The notes under the pieces: model-generated
Told to the model about the DNA's origin: nothing
What the model saw: only the letters and a program-made list of their open reading frames with translations
The model's database searches: none
Made by a program: the position numbers and the translations under genes
DNA from: Calamus simplicifolius
Taxonomy: Eukaryota > Streptophyta > Magnoliopsida > Arecales > Arecaceae
DNA length: 64,000 bases
NCBI GenBank assembly: GCA_900491605.1
Contig: UESW01001879.1
Coordinates: 186,001 to 250,000 of the forward strand
Direction of reading: 5' to 3'
Part shown: piece by piece, positions 11,394-20,829 of the stretch
Position numbering within the stretch: the stretch's first letter is position 1
How the letters are laid out: each line of letters opens with the position of its first letter

Positions 11394-11561
11394 AATATAT
11401 AACCTCAGTCGCGCCAGGCCCCCTCCGGTCTCTTCTTCTTTTTCTTCTAACCCTACTCCTCCGCCTCCGTCTCCTCCTCCGGCTCCCCCCACCCTCTCCC
11501 CCGGCGCTAGGAACACCGGCGGCAGCCCCCCCCACCCCCGGTGGTATCCCCTCTCTACCGA
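11394..11561 (+). promoter_or_regulatory. Probable promoter and leader exon of the CACTA transposase gene
   Basis: TATATAACC at 11395-11403 directly follows the last paired octamer (GCGACGCAAAATTGCATCGC). A GC- and CT-rich leader follows, ending in the good donor CCGAG/GTAAGC near 11561. A matching acceptor (TTGTATAAG) lies just before the transposase-associated ATG at 13946, so a 5'-UTR intron of about 2.4 kb is likely. This is inference from sequence signals. Confidence 0.5.
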
Positions 11562-11609
11562 GGTAAGCCCCCTCTTCCCCACTCCCCTCCCCCGCCCTCC
11601 CATTTTCCT

Positions 11610-12017
11610 TAGGCCACGACCACGGCGGCGCCGTGGCCGGCGGTGGCCTGGCCACGGTGGCCAGGCCACCGTAAAAAAAAAAAAATTGGTTGGGGTGGGG
11701 TTTTTCCCCCACCCCTGAGGCGTCGGCCACGGCGCCGGCCGTGGCCGTCGTCTCAGGCCACGGCCGCTGCTGTGGCCGGCGGTGACCTGGCCACAGTGGC
11801 CAGGCCACCGTAAAAAAAAAAAAAATTGGTTGGGGTGGGGTTTTTTCCCTCCCCTGAGGCGTCAGCCACGACGTCGGCCGTGGCCGACGGTGGCCTAGCC
11901 ACGGTGGCCAAGCAACCGTAAAAAAAATAAAAAAAAATTGGTTGGGGTGGGGTTTTTCCCCCACCCCTGAGGCGCCGGCCACGGCGCTGACGTGGCCGGC
12001 GGTGGCCTGGCCACCAT
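11610..12017 (+). repeat. Three-copy GC-rich tandem repeat, about 140 bp per unit
   Basis: Each unit has GGCCACGGTGGCCAGGCCACCG, a poly(A) run, ATTGGTTGGGGTGGGG, TTTTCCC(CC)ACCCCTGAGG and then GGCCACGGC palindromic text. The block lies in the probable leader intron of the CACTA gene. The 196-codon minus-strand ORF across it arises from the repeats and shows no family resemblance. Confidence 0.8.
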
Positions 12018-13935
12018 TTAAAAAAAATTAAGTTAAAAAATGAGTTTTAAATATTTAATATTATATTTATTATTTACTATTAACTATATAACATAATATT
12101 TATATTAATATTATATTTAATATTGTAAACACTATTATATATTTATAATATATAAATATTAGTTTTTAAATGATTAATATTTATTAACTTGAATACTAAA
12201 TTATTATATAATATATTTCTAAATATTAATATATTTTATATTAATATGTATTATATTATACATCATACATATTAAATATTTATAATATTGAAATATATAA
12301 TATTTTTAAAACGAGTTAAAAAAAGAACCTATTTTTTATGAGAACATTTTATAATCTAGCAAAAAGAAAGGGACCATGTAGAAGATAAAAAAGATTTATA
12401 ATAAAATTTAAATAAAATTTAAAAACATGATAACTAAAATTGGAGCTCTAAAAATATTTTATAATTTAATATCATATTCAATGATTTAGAAATAGTAACA
12501 TCATATTCAATGATTTAGATTATTAATATCATATTTTTTTATATAAATGTTTAGAAAAAGTAACATCATATTCAATGATTTAGATTATTAATAATCATCA
12601 TTATTTAATTTTAAAAAAATATGATTATCCAACAACTCGATTTCTTAAATTAAAAGCAAGCCTAACACTAGAATTGTTACTCATGATACAATTAGGGTTT
12701 CATTTAGGCTAGATCACGTGATTTAATTCTGGTTCCACTCTAATAGGATATTAATCATAATTTTTATATTATAATCACAGTCAAGATTTTATGCATTAGG
12801 TTAGGCCTAGATTAGATTGGCAGCTGGTAGCCTAATAATGACTATTATTAGGAGTTGTGCCTTTTATTTTCATGACTGTTTCTCACATGTGGCTTTAGAG
12901 AATTGGCATGATACATCATGTTGGTTCAATAAGCTGCCAAGCCTATTTTATTTCTTTATAGCTATTTATGCAATAATATTTGTGCATTTGTAGTTATTTA
13001 CAATTGTTATGTCTTGATTATTTACATTCTGCTTCAAATTGAATGATGCATTAAATTATATAATGCTAGAATGAAATTCTTGTTGTAGTTTTATTTAATT
13101 TTCAGCAACAAATTAGTAGTTTCAATGATTTATATTTTAGTCTTCATAAACATTTATATTCGACATAATAATCTTAAGAAGTCAGTGACTATATATAGAA
13201 CACTATTCCTATATATGTATAATTGACAAAAATTTATGAATAACAATCATAAGTTTGATTATCTTCGGATTTCCATATTATTAATCACAGCACTATAACC
13301 TTTAGACTCGTTTGAGAATTTGTAAGACTTAATCTTGCAAATTCTCAAATTGTCCTAGTGGACAGTTTGAGAATATTTTTTACGATATGTTAGTCTGTTA
13401 TTAATCATCATTGGTTGAGATTGCGGTTTGTATTTGCTCATGCATTCTCCTAGTGTGGCATATATGCCACACATTTAGGAGAACATATGGGGAAATGCTG
13501 CTGAAATTTCAACGTAGACCATCGATGATAATTAATAGCAGAATAACATATCAAAAAAAATATTCTTGAATGGGATAGGGCCTCACCTTTTAGACATGGA
13601 GTGAAGGTGGAATTAATTTAGGACACTTGATTGCTTGTGAAGTCCGATGATTGAACGGACCGCATTACGGCCCGGCTCGAACCCAATCCCTAGCATTAGC
13701 CTGGCATGAACCTGTGCCTCGGTCCTTGCTAGCACAGCAATTTTCGTAACCGTGGCCCGGCCTTGCAGGATAGGGACCTTAGTTGTGTAAAAGAAAATTG
13801 GTTTAGTTATAAATGATTTAAGTAGTTGTTATTTACCTTAGTTGAGTAAAAGAAATAATTTAGTTATGTATGTACCAATGCTAATATAGTTTTATATTGT
13901 GGTTTCCTTTAATGGTTTACCAAAAATTGTATAAG
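12018..13935 (+). other. AT-rich CACTA interior, probable leader intron, with two hairpins
   Basis: No coding region was seen. Two strong inverted repeats stand out: 13311-13326/13334-13349 (arms TTTGAGAATTTGTAAG, one mismatch) and 13445-13483 (TTCTCCTA...TGTGGCATATATGCCACA...TAGGAGAA). The remainder is low-complexity AT-rich DNA. Confidence 0.5.
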
Positions 13936-13945
13936 TCGGTCAAAA

Positions 13946-14914
13946 ATGAGCGGGGCTCGCTCGTGGATGTATGCAAGGATAAAAGATGGCTTGCTTAATC
14001 CAGATTTTCTGCATGGATTGGAAGAATTTATCGCATTTGCATGTAGCCAACTTGAATGGATGGATGGGCCTAGGATTAGGTGCCCATGCAACTTCCACAG
14101 GTGTCAGAATAAAGCCTACAGAGATGTTGAAACTGTTAAGGTGCATTTGTGTAAAAAGGGGTTTGTTCCTGATTACGATGTTTGGTACTGTCATGGTGAA
14201 CCGGAGGAAATTCCGGTACCTGTTACAAGCCAACAAGTGTCAATTCCCGAAGATGAACCATTTGTGAATTTAAACACATATGAAGAAATGGTGATGAATG
14301 CATCGGGTAATGAATTCAATCAGAATACATTTATGGAAGAACTAAATCTAGATGCACAGCAATTTTATGATATGTTGCGTGCTGCAAATCAAGAATTGTA
14401 TCCTGGTTGTGAGGGTCATTCACAGTTGTCTACGGCTGCTCGGTTGTTGAATATTAAGGCAGAAGTTGAATATCCCGATTGGCCTATGAAATGAACCGTA
14501 TTATTTCGTTGCGATTGGTTCGATCCGACAATTCCTATGGGCAAAAGGGTTCATAACGACTACAATTTAGTTGAAGTGAACCATCGACGAAGATTGCAAA
14601 AATATGAACCATTCATCCTTGCATCCCAAGCTCAGCAAGTGTTTTACTGCGGATATCCATGTTTGCGCAACGACAAGCGAGATTGGTGGGTTGTTTCTAA
14701 AATCATCCCACATTCAACAATCATATTAGACGAGAGTTCATCAAGTCAATTAGCCGAGTGCCCTGCATTTCAAGAGGATGAGATGGAAATGCATGCAATT
14801 GAGGATGACACAAGGGCTCCTGAAACATCACTTAGAGATCCAAATGGTGATGTCCAAGAAATAGCAGATGCAAATGTTCGGTTTCCTTCCGATGATAATG
14901 AAACTGAATCGTAG
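13946..14914 (+). pseudogene. CACTA TNP2-type transposase gene, catalytic core deleted
   Basis: The N-terminus (MSGARSWMYARIKDGLL...) is the transposase-associated domain (PF13963), with the motifs DGPRIRCPC, VKVHLCKKGF and YCHGEPEE. It ends at LLNIKAE near 14468. The following frame is the DUF4216 region (PF13952): VLFRCDWFDPT, EPFILASQAQQVFYC and RDWWVVSKI. The large tnp2 catalytic domain (PF02992) and the DUF4218 region that normally separate them are absent. An in-frame TGA at 14492 follows the junction. In intact elements this gene encodes the protein that cuts and joins the CACTA ends. This copy cannot catalyse transposition. Confidence 0.9.
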
Positions 14915-15073
14915 TCCGATACGGCATCAGATGTTGAACCAAGATTTCACGAAACAAATGAAACCGACTAAACATAGAGGTTTTTTAAAATTTAATTTAT
15001 TTTTATAAATGTTATATTTTTACATATTCAATCATTAATCGTAATTACATTCATGAATCTTTAGTATTTTCAG

Positions 15074-16613
15074 TATGATGGGCCGAGGTAGATCTACCAA
15101 CGATGGACGGAGTGAGCAGGGACGTAGCCCTGCAGCATCTGATCACATGAGCTTTGGAGATGGAGAGTTTTGATCTCCACACATCGTACAGCCTCCGATC
15201 TCTCCAGCAGTCGGCGGTGATCTTGCATTGCTATTATCATCCAGCCGATCGGCACAGACCTTGAGAGTTCTTCCACCGTCGGCCGCACTGTACTTCGACT
15301 GGATGCTCATGGGCTGTAAGTATATACTAATTAAAAATATATGTTTATATTTTTAAGTCAATTACTTATAAACATGCATTTTTTAACAGATTTATTGAGC
15401 AGCATCATGTATCGAGCCACATCAGCTCCATATTTCAGAGGCGTGCGGATCCCAGTGGCTACGATTGGCGCCATGTATCTGCAGCCACGAGGGATTTTTA
15501 TTTTTCAGAGTTTCAGGTAAACTTATTAAATACAATTTATCACTGATATAAAATTTCTTAATCTTAATAATTCTGAAACTAACTATTTATTTTAATGCAG
15601 AAAAAGTTTACGTGGGACCCTGCCAGCCATGATGCCATTAGGGCAGCATAGGAAGCTCTTACGGACACCGATACTCTGACATGCTTCATCGTTGGAGGTC
15701 ATCGGGTCACCGTCCTGCGCATATGCCAGAGGGTATTTGGCATGAATGGCAGCAGGTCTGGCAGTCTGATGGCTGGCGCAGGAGGTCCGCATCAGCCAGC
15801 ACGAACCGCCGATCCGAGAGGGCGATCCTGGCACGGGTCTCTCCCGCCACACTTCGAGCTCCATTTCGATTCAGGAGCACAGACGTCGTATGGTAAGAAA
15901 ACATAAATAATTTAATTACTAATTTAGTTATTTACAAATACTTACTTTAATATCAATTTTTCTATTGTTATAGTCTGAGCAGGAGGGCGGAGATCCTGGT
16001 GAGTTTCGTCTATTCAGGACGACACACACCAGGAGGGATGGTTCCTGGGTCGATACACGATCACGGGAGGTTGCGGTAAGAAATTAGCTTTATATTGTAT
16101 CTGTTTAATTTCTAAAATTTTATTTAGAGAAATTTATTGATTCATTTATTGTTGATTTTATAATTCAAAGACATGAGTCGAGGAGCTTCACTCCCAGGCA
16201 TCGCAGGTCGACTCCACTGATGGGGGGACGCCCGTCGAACTCTCAGCAGAGGAGAGTTGACGTGTATTTTTGGAGGCTGTTGGTGCCCAGCCGTGAGACC
16301 GCAGGGTCTATGGTCTGGGCACTAGAGCTTCTTAATATTTTCCCATCAGGCCTTCAGCTCGCGATATTCTGGCGATATTCCTGCCGAGCGTTTAGACGAC
16401 ATTCGGAGATCTATCACGAAGGAGGTTCGTCAGGAGGTTCGACAGGACGTTCGGCAGGAGGTTTGATAGGAGGTTGAGCATGAGTTCGAGCAGCGTACGG
16501 GAGGCCTTCAGCAGGAGCTTACAGACGTGCGAGAGCAGATGCGTCAGTTGCAGGATATGGTTAGCCGCATGTCGCAGGGTTTTCAGCCTCCACGTGATCG
16601 TGCCGATTCTTGA
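15074..16613 (+). pseudogene. CACTA second gene, Transposase_24 (Ptta/En/Spm)-like, multi-exon, decayed
   Basis: The exons 15074-15315, 15390-15516, 15601-15892, 15974-16075 and 16171-16613 are bounded by GT/AG. The family signature is clear in pieces: KKFTWDPASHDAIRAA, then SDGWRRRSASASTNRRSE, GEFRLFRTTHTRRDGSWVDTRS, and a C-terminal coiled coil (ITKEVRQEVRQDVRQEV, TDVREQMRQLQDMVSRM). In En/Spm-type elements this gene product binds the subterminal repeats. Here exon 1 has a TGA, exon 3 needs frame changes, and TAG codons interrupt the coiled coil. It lies 160 bp downstream of the TNP2 remnant on the same strand. Confidence 0.75.
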
Positions 16614-16799
16614 TGTATTTTTTTCTTTACTTTTTATATTTTGTACATGAAAACTTCAAAATTTTAATATATTAATTATTTTTGAAAATTGAATGATGAA
16701 TGTTTGGATCAATGAGTTATGAATGTTTCGATCAATATTTAAATGTAATGAAATTGTATTAACCGTTTTAATTTTTAATATTTTATTTTTTTAAAAAAA

Positions 16800-17417
16800 T
16801 TAATTAGCGATGCATTAGCGATTGAAATTGCATCGCTAATATTTTAAAATATTATTATTAAATATTGCGACGCAATGACCTGGCATCGCAATATTTTAAA
16901 AAAATTAATTAGCGACGCATTAGCGACTCAAATTGCATCGCTAATATATCTAAAATATTATTATTAATATTACGACGCAATGACCTGGCATCAATATTTT
17001 TAAAAAAAATTAATTAGCGATGCATTAGCGACTCAAATGCATCGCTAATATATCTAAAATATTATTATTAAATATTGCGATGCAACTAAATGTGTCGTAT
17101 TGCGACGCATAGTTGCATCGCAATATTGCGACGCAATTGAATGTGTCGTATTTAATAATAATATTAAAAATTAAAAATTAGTTTTAAAATTAGCGACGCA
17201 TTTAGGATGCGTCGCAATATTGCGACGCATTTAGTTGCGTCGTAATATATTGCGACGCATTTAGTGCATCACAGAGAGTCGCTGTTAAGCGACACAATTG
17301 TGACAAATTGATATTGCGACGATCATCGTAGCGACACCGTCATTGCGTCGCAATAGCATGTTTAGCGACACATTAGCGACGCATTTGGGCGTCGCTATAT
17401 TTTTTTCTCTTGTAGTG
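16800..17417 (+). repeat. CACTA right subterminal block and terminus
   Basis: Two to three tandem blocks of about 120 bp with TTAGCGACGCATTAGCGACT and GCATCGCTAATAT lead into densely packed GCGACGCA octamers, ending TTTTCTCTTGTAGTG. ATT (TSD) follows at 17418-17420. Confidence 0.88.
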
Positions 17418-17990
17418 ATTTATGAGCATTTTTCATTTCTCACTCCTCATCCAGCCCTGGATTATACTGATGCTAGGCCCCGCGTGCACCGATGGATTCC
17501 TGGCAGTCCACCACGTACTACGATGGACCATTTAGTGATTCTACGCGAGTCTTTAGACGTTTTGAGGGCTGATGAGGTATGTACCTTAGACCATGCACTT
17601 GTATATTTTTATGATTTGCTATATTATCAAACTAAGTTGGATTTATCTGTTGCAGGTAGTTTGGGATCCCCATCGTCATATTCGGAAGGATCGTCTATTC
17701 CTAGATATTGTATTCTTTAGTGGATGCCTGAAGTGCCTGGATGCCGTAGAACCCTATCATCTTGAAAGGGTTTTACGATAGTTCGACAGGATACAGATGA
17801 TCCCCCGCGCGCCACTAGCCCCTGAGCGAGCCAGCAGAGGATCGACAGCAGCATCATACCGCATCCGGTACGTCTTCTATGATCATATGTGGGAGAGGTG
17901 GGAGGATCACCTACTGAGCCGAGCGAGCAGGGGCCATCCGGTGACCCGACCATCAGATTGCATGCCAGGATATATGGATTTGTATTCTCG
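17418..17990 (+). pseudogene. Plant mobile domain protein gene, 3' part (continues from 7720)
   Basis: Directly after the CACTA end the frame resumes as IYEHFSFLTPHPALDYTDAR, completing the PMD motif that began ...GYMTLLHA before the insertion. An intron (GTATGT donor at 17577, TCTGTTGCAG acceptor) is followed by VVWDPHRHIRKDR, CLDAVEPYHLERVLR, a TAG where CAG is expected at 17779, and RGSTAASYRIRY and DHMWERWEDHL, a typical PMD C-terminal part. The 3' end at about 17990 collides with the end of the minus-strand transposase. Confidence 0.88.
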
Positions 17991-18542
17991 ATCTGTGACT
18001 ATCACCTCAGGCAGAACATCATCATCCATGACGCTGCGCAATCTCTCTAATGCCCATATATAGTTATCTTCTCGCTCAGAGTCCATGTATATAAAAGAAA
18101 TAGAAAATGTGAAGTTAGTTGATGTCACCCCTACAATCTCTATGAGAGGAAGACGATATCTATTCGTCTTGTAAGTGCAATCCATTATCAAAACATGAGG
18201 AAATGCACGTAACAAATCTATGCTGCCAGGGTAAGCCCAAAACAAGTCGCGCACAACATCAGACTCAATACAATTCCTATGCCACTCAATGTACTTATAC
18301 TCAGATAATTTACCCAGTAGATGTTGCATCTGAGATCTCCCAGCTTTCTCTACAACCTTACACCTCTGCCGTGCATTGTAGATCATCTTCATGCACGTAA
18401 CATTGAGGGCATCCCTTTGCTTCAATGTGGACAATATGGCCTTGGGCTGAACCAAAGTCTTCGACATATCCACTAACAACGAAGTCTCCTGCTTCGATAA
18501 TTGTCTAGCATATGAGTGCTCCTCGATGATTGTTCCACACAT
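17907..18542 (-). pseudogene. MULE transposase (MURA-type), truncated at both ends
   Basis: The minus-strand ORF of 211 codons shows EEHSYARQLSKQETSLLVDM, a linker with SQMQHLLGKL, and the MULE domain (PF10551): HVLIMDCTYKTNRYRLPLIE, FIYMDSEREDNY and VIVTDRE. This includes two of the catalytic acidic positions. After TDRE at about 17985 it runs into the antisense of the PMD gene, so the last 25 codons are not transposase. The C-terminal part with the third catalytic acid and the SWIM zinc finger is missing, as is the N-terminal DNA-binding region. Confidence 0.9.
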
Positions 18543-18725
18543 CGCCAGGGGTACAAATAAACAATTGCAATCAAAATTATCAGACCTCGTAAGTTGTAAA
18601 ATTCATTTGTGTAATCCATCACACATTCAGAGCCAATCATGCTGCTTTCGGTTGAAGCATCGCCCTATATGGTCAAAAAATTATCAATTTAAACCCTATG
18701 ACTAAACCCTAAACCCCACCCATAT

Positions 18726-18946
18726 GTTCGGCCCTATGTGGCCGAACAGAAGCCTTCTGTTTGGCCGGAATGGGCTGGACAGAGGGCTCCTGTTCGGCCC
18801 ATCCTGACCGAATACAAGCCTTCTGTTCGGCCAACACAAGGTAGAACAGAAGGCTTCTGTTCGACCACACCTGGCCGAACAAAGCTTGTTGTTCGGCCAA
18901 CCAGGGCCAAACAGAAGGCCTCTGTTCGGCTCTGTGTGGCCGAACA
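18726..18946. repeat. Palindrome array, right end of PMD-MULE
   Basis: About six units of TTCGGCC-(5-10 nt)-GGCCGAA, several diverged, alternate with linkers such as CAGAAGCCTTCTG, themselves near-palindromic. This is the same unit as at 6411-6490, in a longer array. Confidence 0.82.
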
Positions 18947-18949
18947 AGA

Positions 18950-19714
18950 CACGGACTTGAAAAAAAATGCGATTCAAGTGAAAAAAAATGAACATTTCCG
19001 TTCATAGATCCTTCCCAGATCGCTACTTGCTTGTCCATTGCTCACTTGAGGGTTAAAATATCTTCAAACAACGAATTAATGGATTGATTGAGCAATTTTT
19101 TTTTCCGTTCCTTTGAAGAGGGGGGAGGGAAGAGGGGGAGGCCGGGTGGGTGTGCGGTGGAAGGGGGAAACATGTTTTTGTTGAGGGGTGCAAAGAGTAA
19201 ACAATAGGGGCATTTTGGTCTTTCATTATAAGGGTAAAATTGGGCTTTTTTTAAGTGGGGGGGTGCCTGAGAAAATGGGGCAGTGCAAATAGAAATTCCC
19301 ATGGCGGAGGAGGAGGCAAGGGAGGTCATAAAGGAAAGAAGAAGGAAAAGCGGCTATAATTACGGATGGGAGGATCTTGGCTTCCTGTTGTATTAATCGT
19401 ATATGGAATTATGTGGATCAGACTATTGGCAAGAGAATCTTGATCGAAATTTATTTTTAAGAATTTAGATTGATGTTAAGATCTTTGGATGATTAGATTT
19501 GTCATCCAGTTGCCTGTGGTCACCTACCCTTGTCGGTTTGTTGTGGTCACCCCGGTGACGAGAAGTCTGGAGTCCCTCGTAGCGTGGATGATTAATTTGA
19601 AGGCAACATTGATGCGAAACTCATATCTCCTTGGCAGGTGGAGATATATAGTTGGATTGTATTGGTATCGTTTGGATATTAAATCGATATAATTTAGTAT
19701 AAATATATCATATT
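18950..19714. other. Interval without a recognised gene
   Basis: Moderately GC-rich, then AT-rich DNA. The segment ending GGGGCAGTGCAAATAGAAATTCCC (split here at 19276 and 19289) has the look of a MULE terminal repeat, but no matching left end with a duplication was found. No coding support. Confidence 0.4.
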
Positions 19715-20745
19715 TGATGAGGGGTAAAATTATCATCGTATTGATGCTCGTGCACTTGATAAAAAGGGTCAAGACCATTTTTAATTTTCGATCAGCCAGC
19801 TGCCATATCTAGAAAACAACATAGCTGATATACCTCAGCAAGGCCGAACCATCCTCAAACCAAGTCATTCTCATATTAAATCATTCCGAGCCATTTCTTT
19901 TGCCCCAGTAGAGTTGAACTATTCTCTTATCTCAGTCAGACCGAGATATTCATATGCCTCAGTAGAGCCGGGGCATCTATCCTCATATACTCAACGACAC
20001 CGAAATATTTTATGCCTCGGCCAAAGCTTCTGCCTCAGCCAGACCGAACCATTCTTATACCTCGGCCAGACCGAGGCATTCAAATGCCTCGGTGGAGCCG
20101 AGCTATTTTTGTGCTTCAGCTAGGCCGAGAGGCTCTCGAACCTCTGCGGAACCAAGTGCGGAAGAATTCAAATTCATGGTAGTTTAACAAGATTCCAGCC
20201 GTATAGGCCCCCAATGACCTCGAGCAAAAAATTATGCTAGTAATATCAAAAGTGGCCTAAAGCCTATAAAATCACTGAATCTCAAAGCATCAATCAGCTC
20301 CTCTAGCCATCGATTCTCTAACTAACTAGATTGATACTACTGGCCTCATAACAAATTTGATTCAAATCTGATTCGAATCTGAACGGTTTTGGACCTCCTA
20401 TGACACGTCCAAGGAATCAAGTGATTGCCTATAAATACCCTTGTCCTAAAGCTCCTCAGGTACGCTTGCACTGACACTCTGACTAAAAACCCCATTAAAG
20501 CTCAAGCAAAGCTCAGAGCTCTTGAGAGGCCATTTTCTTGATGGACTCTTATGTGAGAGCCTTCTCCTCACATCTGCTTGCTGTGAATCTTCACTGACTT
20601 GGGTATCGGAGGGTCTTCCGCAGATGGCCACCCTAGACACTCTTTACATGAGGACTATCTTGCAGGTTTCATCCGGGTGAGAGATCAGTGTCCAGATCCG
20701 GAGTCGAACTGCACCCGAGTTGGAGAGCAAATTTTCACAGCAACA
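19715..20745 (+). repeat. 5' LTR of Gypsy A (1031 bp)
   Basis: Starts TGATGAGGGGTAAAAT and ends AGCAACA, the same ends as the element B LTRs. It contains a tandem array of degenerate CCTCGGCCAGACCGAGG-type palindromes (about 19840-20130). A TATAAATA box lies at 20430-20437. Confidence 0.9.
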
Positions 20746-20748
20746 GAT

Positions 20749-20764
20749 TGGCGCTAGAGGAAGG
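20749..20764 (+). other. Primer binding site of Gypsy A
   Basis: TGGCGCTAGAGGAAGG lies three bases after the LTR end. It begins with TGG, complementary to a tRNA CCA end. The tRNA species was not determined. Confidence 0.8.
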
Positions 20765-20829
20765 GGTCTCAAGTCCCGTAAACTTGTGATCAAGGAGGCA
20801 AGGTTCGCGATCAGGAGAAGAACCCTCCA

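Larger units (their letters stand above)
7724..17417 (+). mobile_element. CACTA (En/Spm) transposon, 9694 bp, internally deleted, inserted in the PMD exon
   Basis: The left terminus is CACTACAAGAAAA and the right terminus is its inverse (TTTTCTCTTGTAGTG), flanked by the 3-bp duplication ATT. Hundreds of bases inside each end are filled with direct and inverted copies of the octamer GCGACGCA and variants, as expected for subterminal transposase-binding sites. Internal order: left subterminal block, captured 5'-gene-like DNA, an 89-bp satellite, more subterminal repeats, promoter and leader, TNP2-type gene remnant, Transposase_24-type second gene, right subterminal block. The tnp2 catalytic domain is missing, so the copy is non-autonomous. 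Confidence 0.95.
6411..18946. mobile_element. Mutator-like element (MULE) with plant mobile domain gene, split by a CACTA element
   Basis: Both ends carry an array of short palindromes built from TTCGGCC...GGCCGAA (6411-6490 and 18726-18946). Between them lie a PMD-domain gene (plus strand) and a MULE transposase fragment (minus strand). Without the 9.7-kb CACTA insertion the remnant is about 2.8 kb. PMD genes are known to be associated with MULE-type elements. The exact outer ends are uncertain because no clean 9-bp TSD was found. The arrays could instead be subterminal, with the true TIRs further out, perhaps near 6040 and 19299. Confidence 0.6.

Noticed and set aside
11392..11982. 196-codon minus-strand ORF rich in Pro, Trp and Arg
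   Set aside because: Lies over the GC-rich tandem repeat and CACTA leader. The protein repeats with the DNA unit and matches no family.
7724..17417. CRISPR-like appearance of regularly spaced octamers and satellites
   Set aside because: Plant nuclear context, CACTA ends, and no conserved repeat/unique-spacer structure or cas genes.
6030..19300. Possible longer MULE TIR pair (near 6040-6075 and 19255-19299)
   Set aside because: Only a loose match (GCACCCC(T/C)CCAC) and no shared 8-10 bp duplication, so not reported as element ends.
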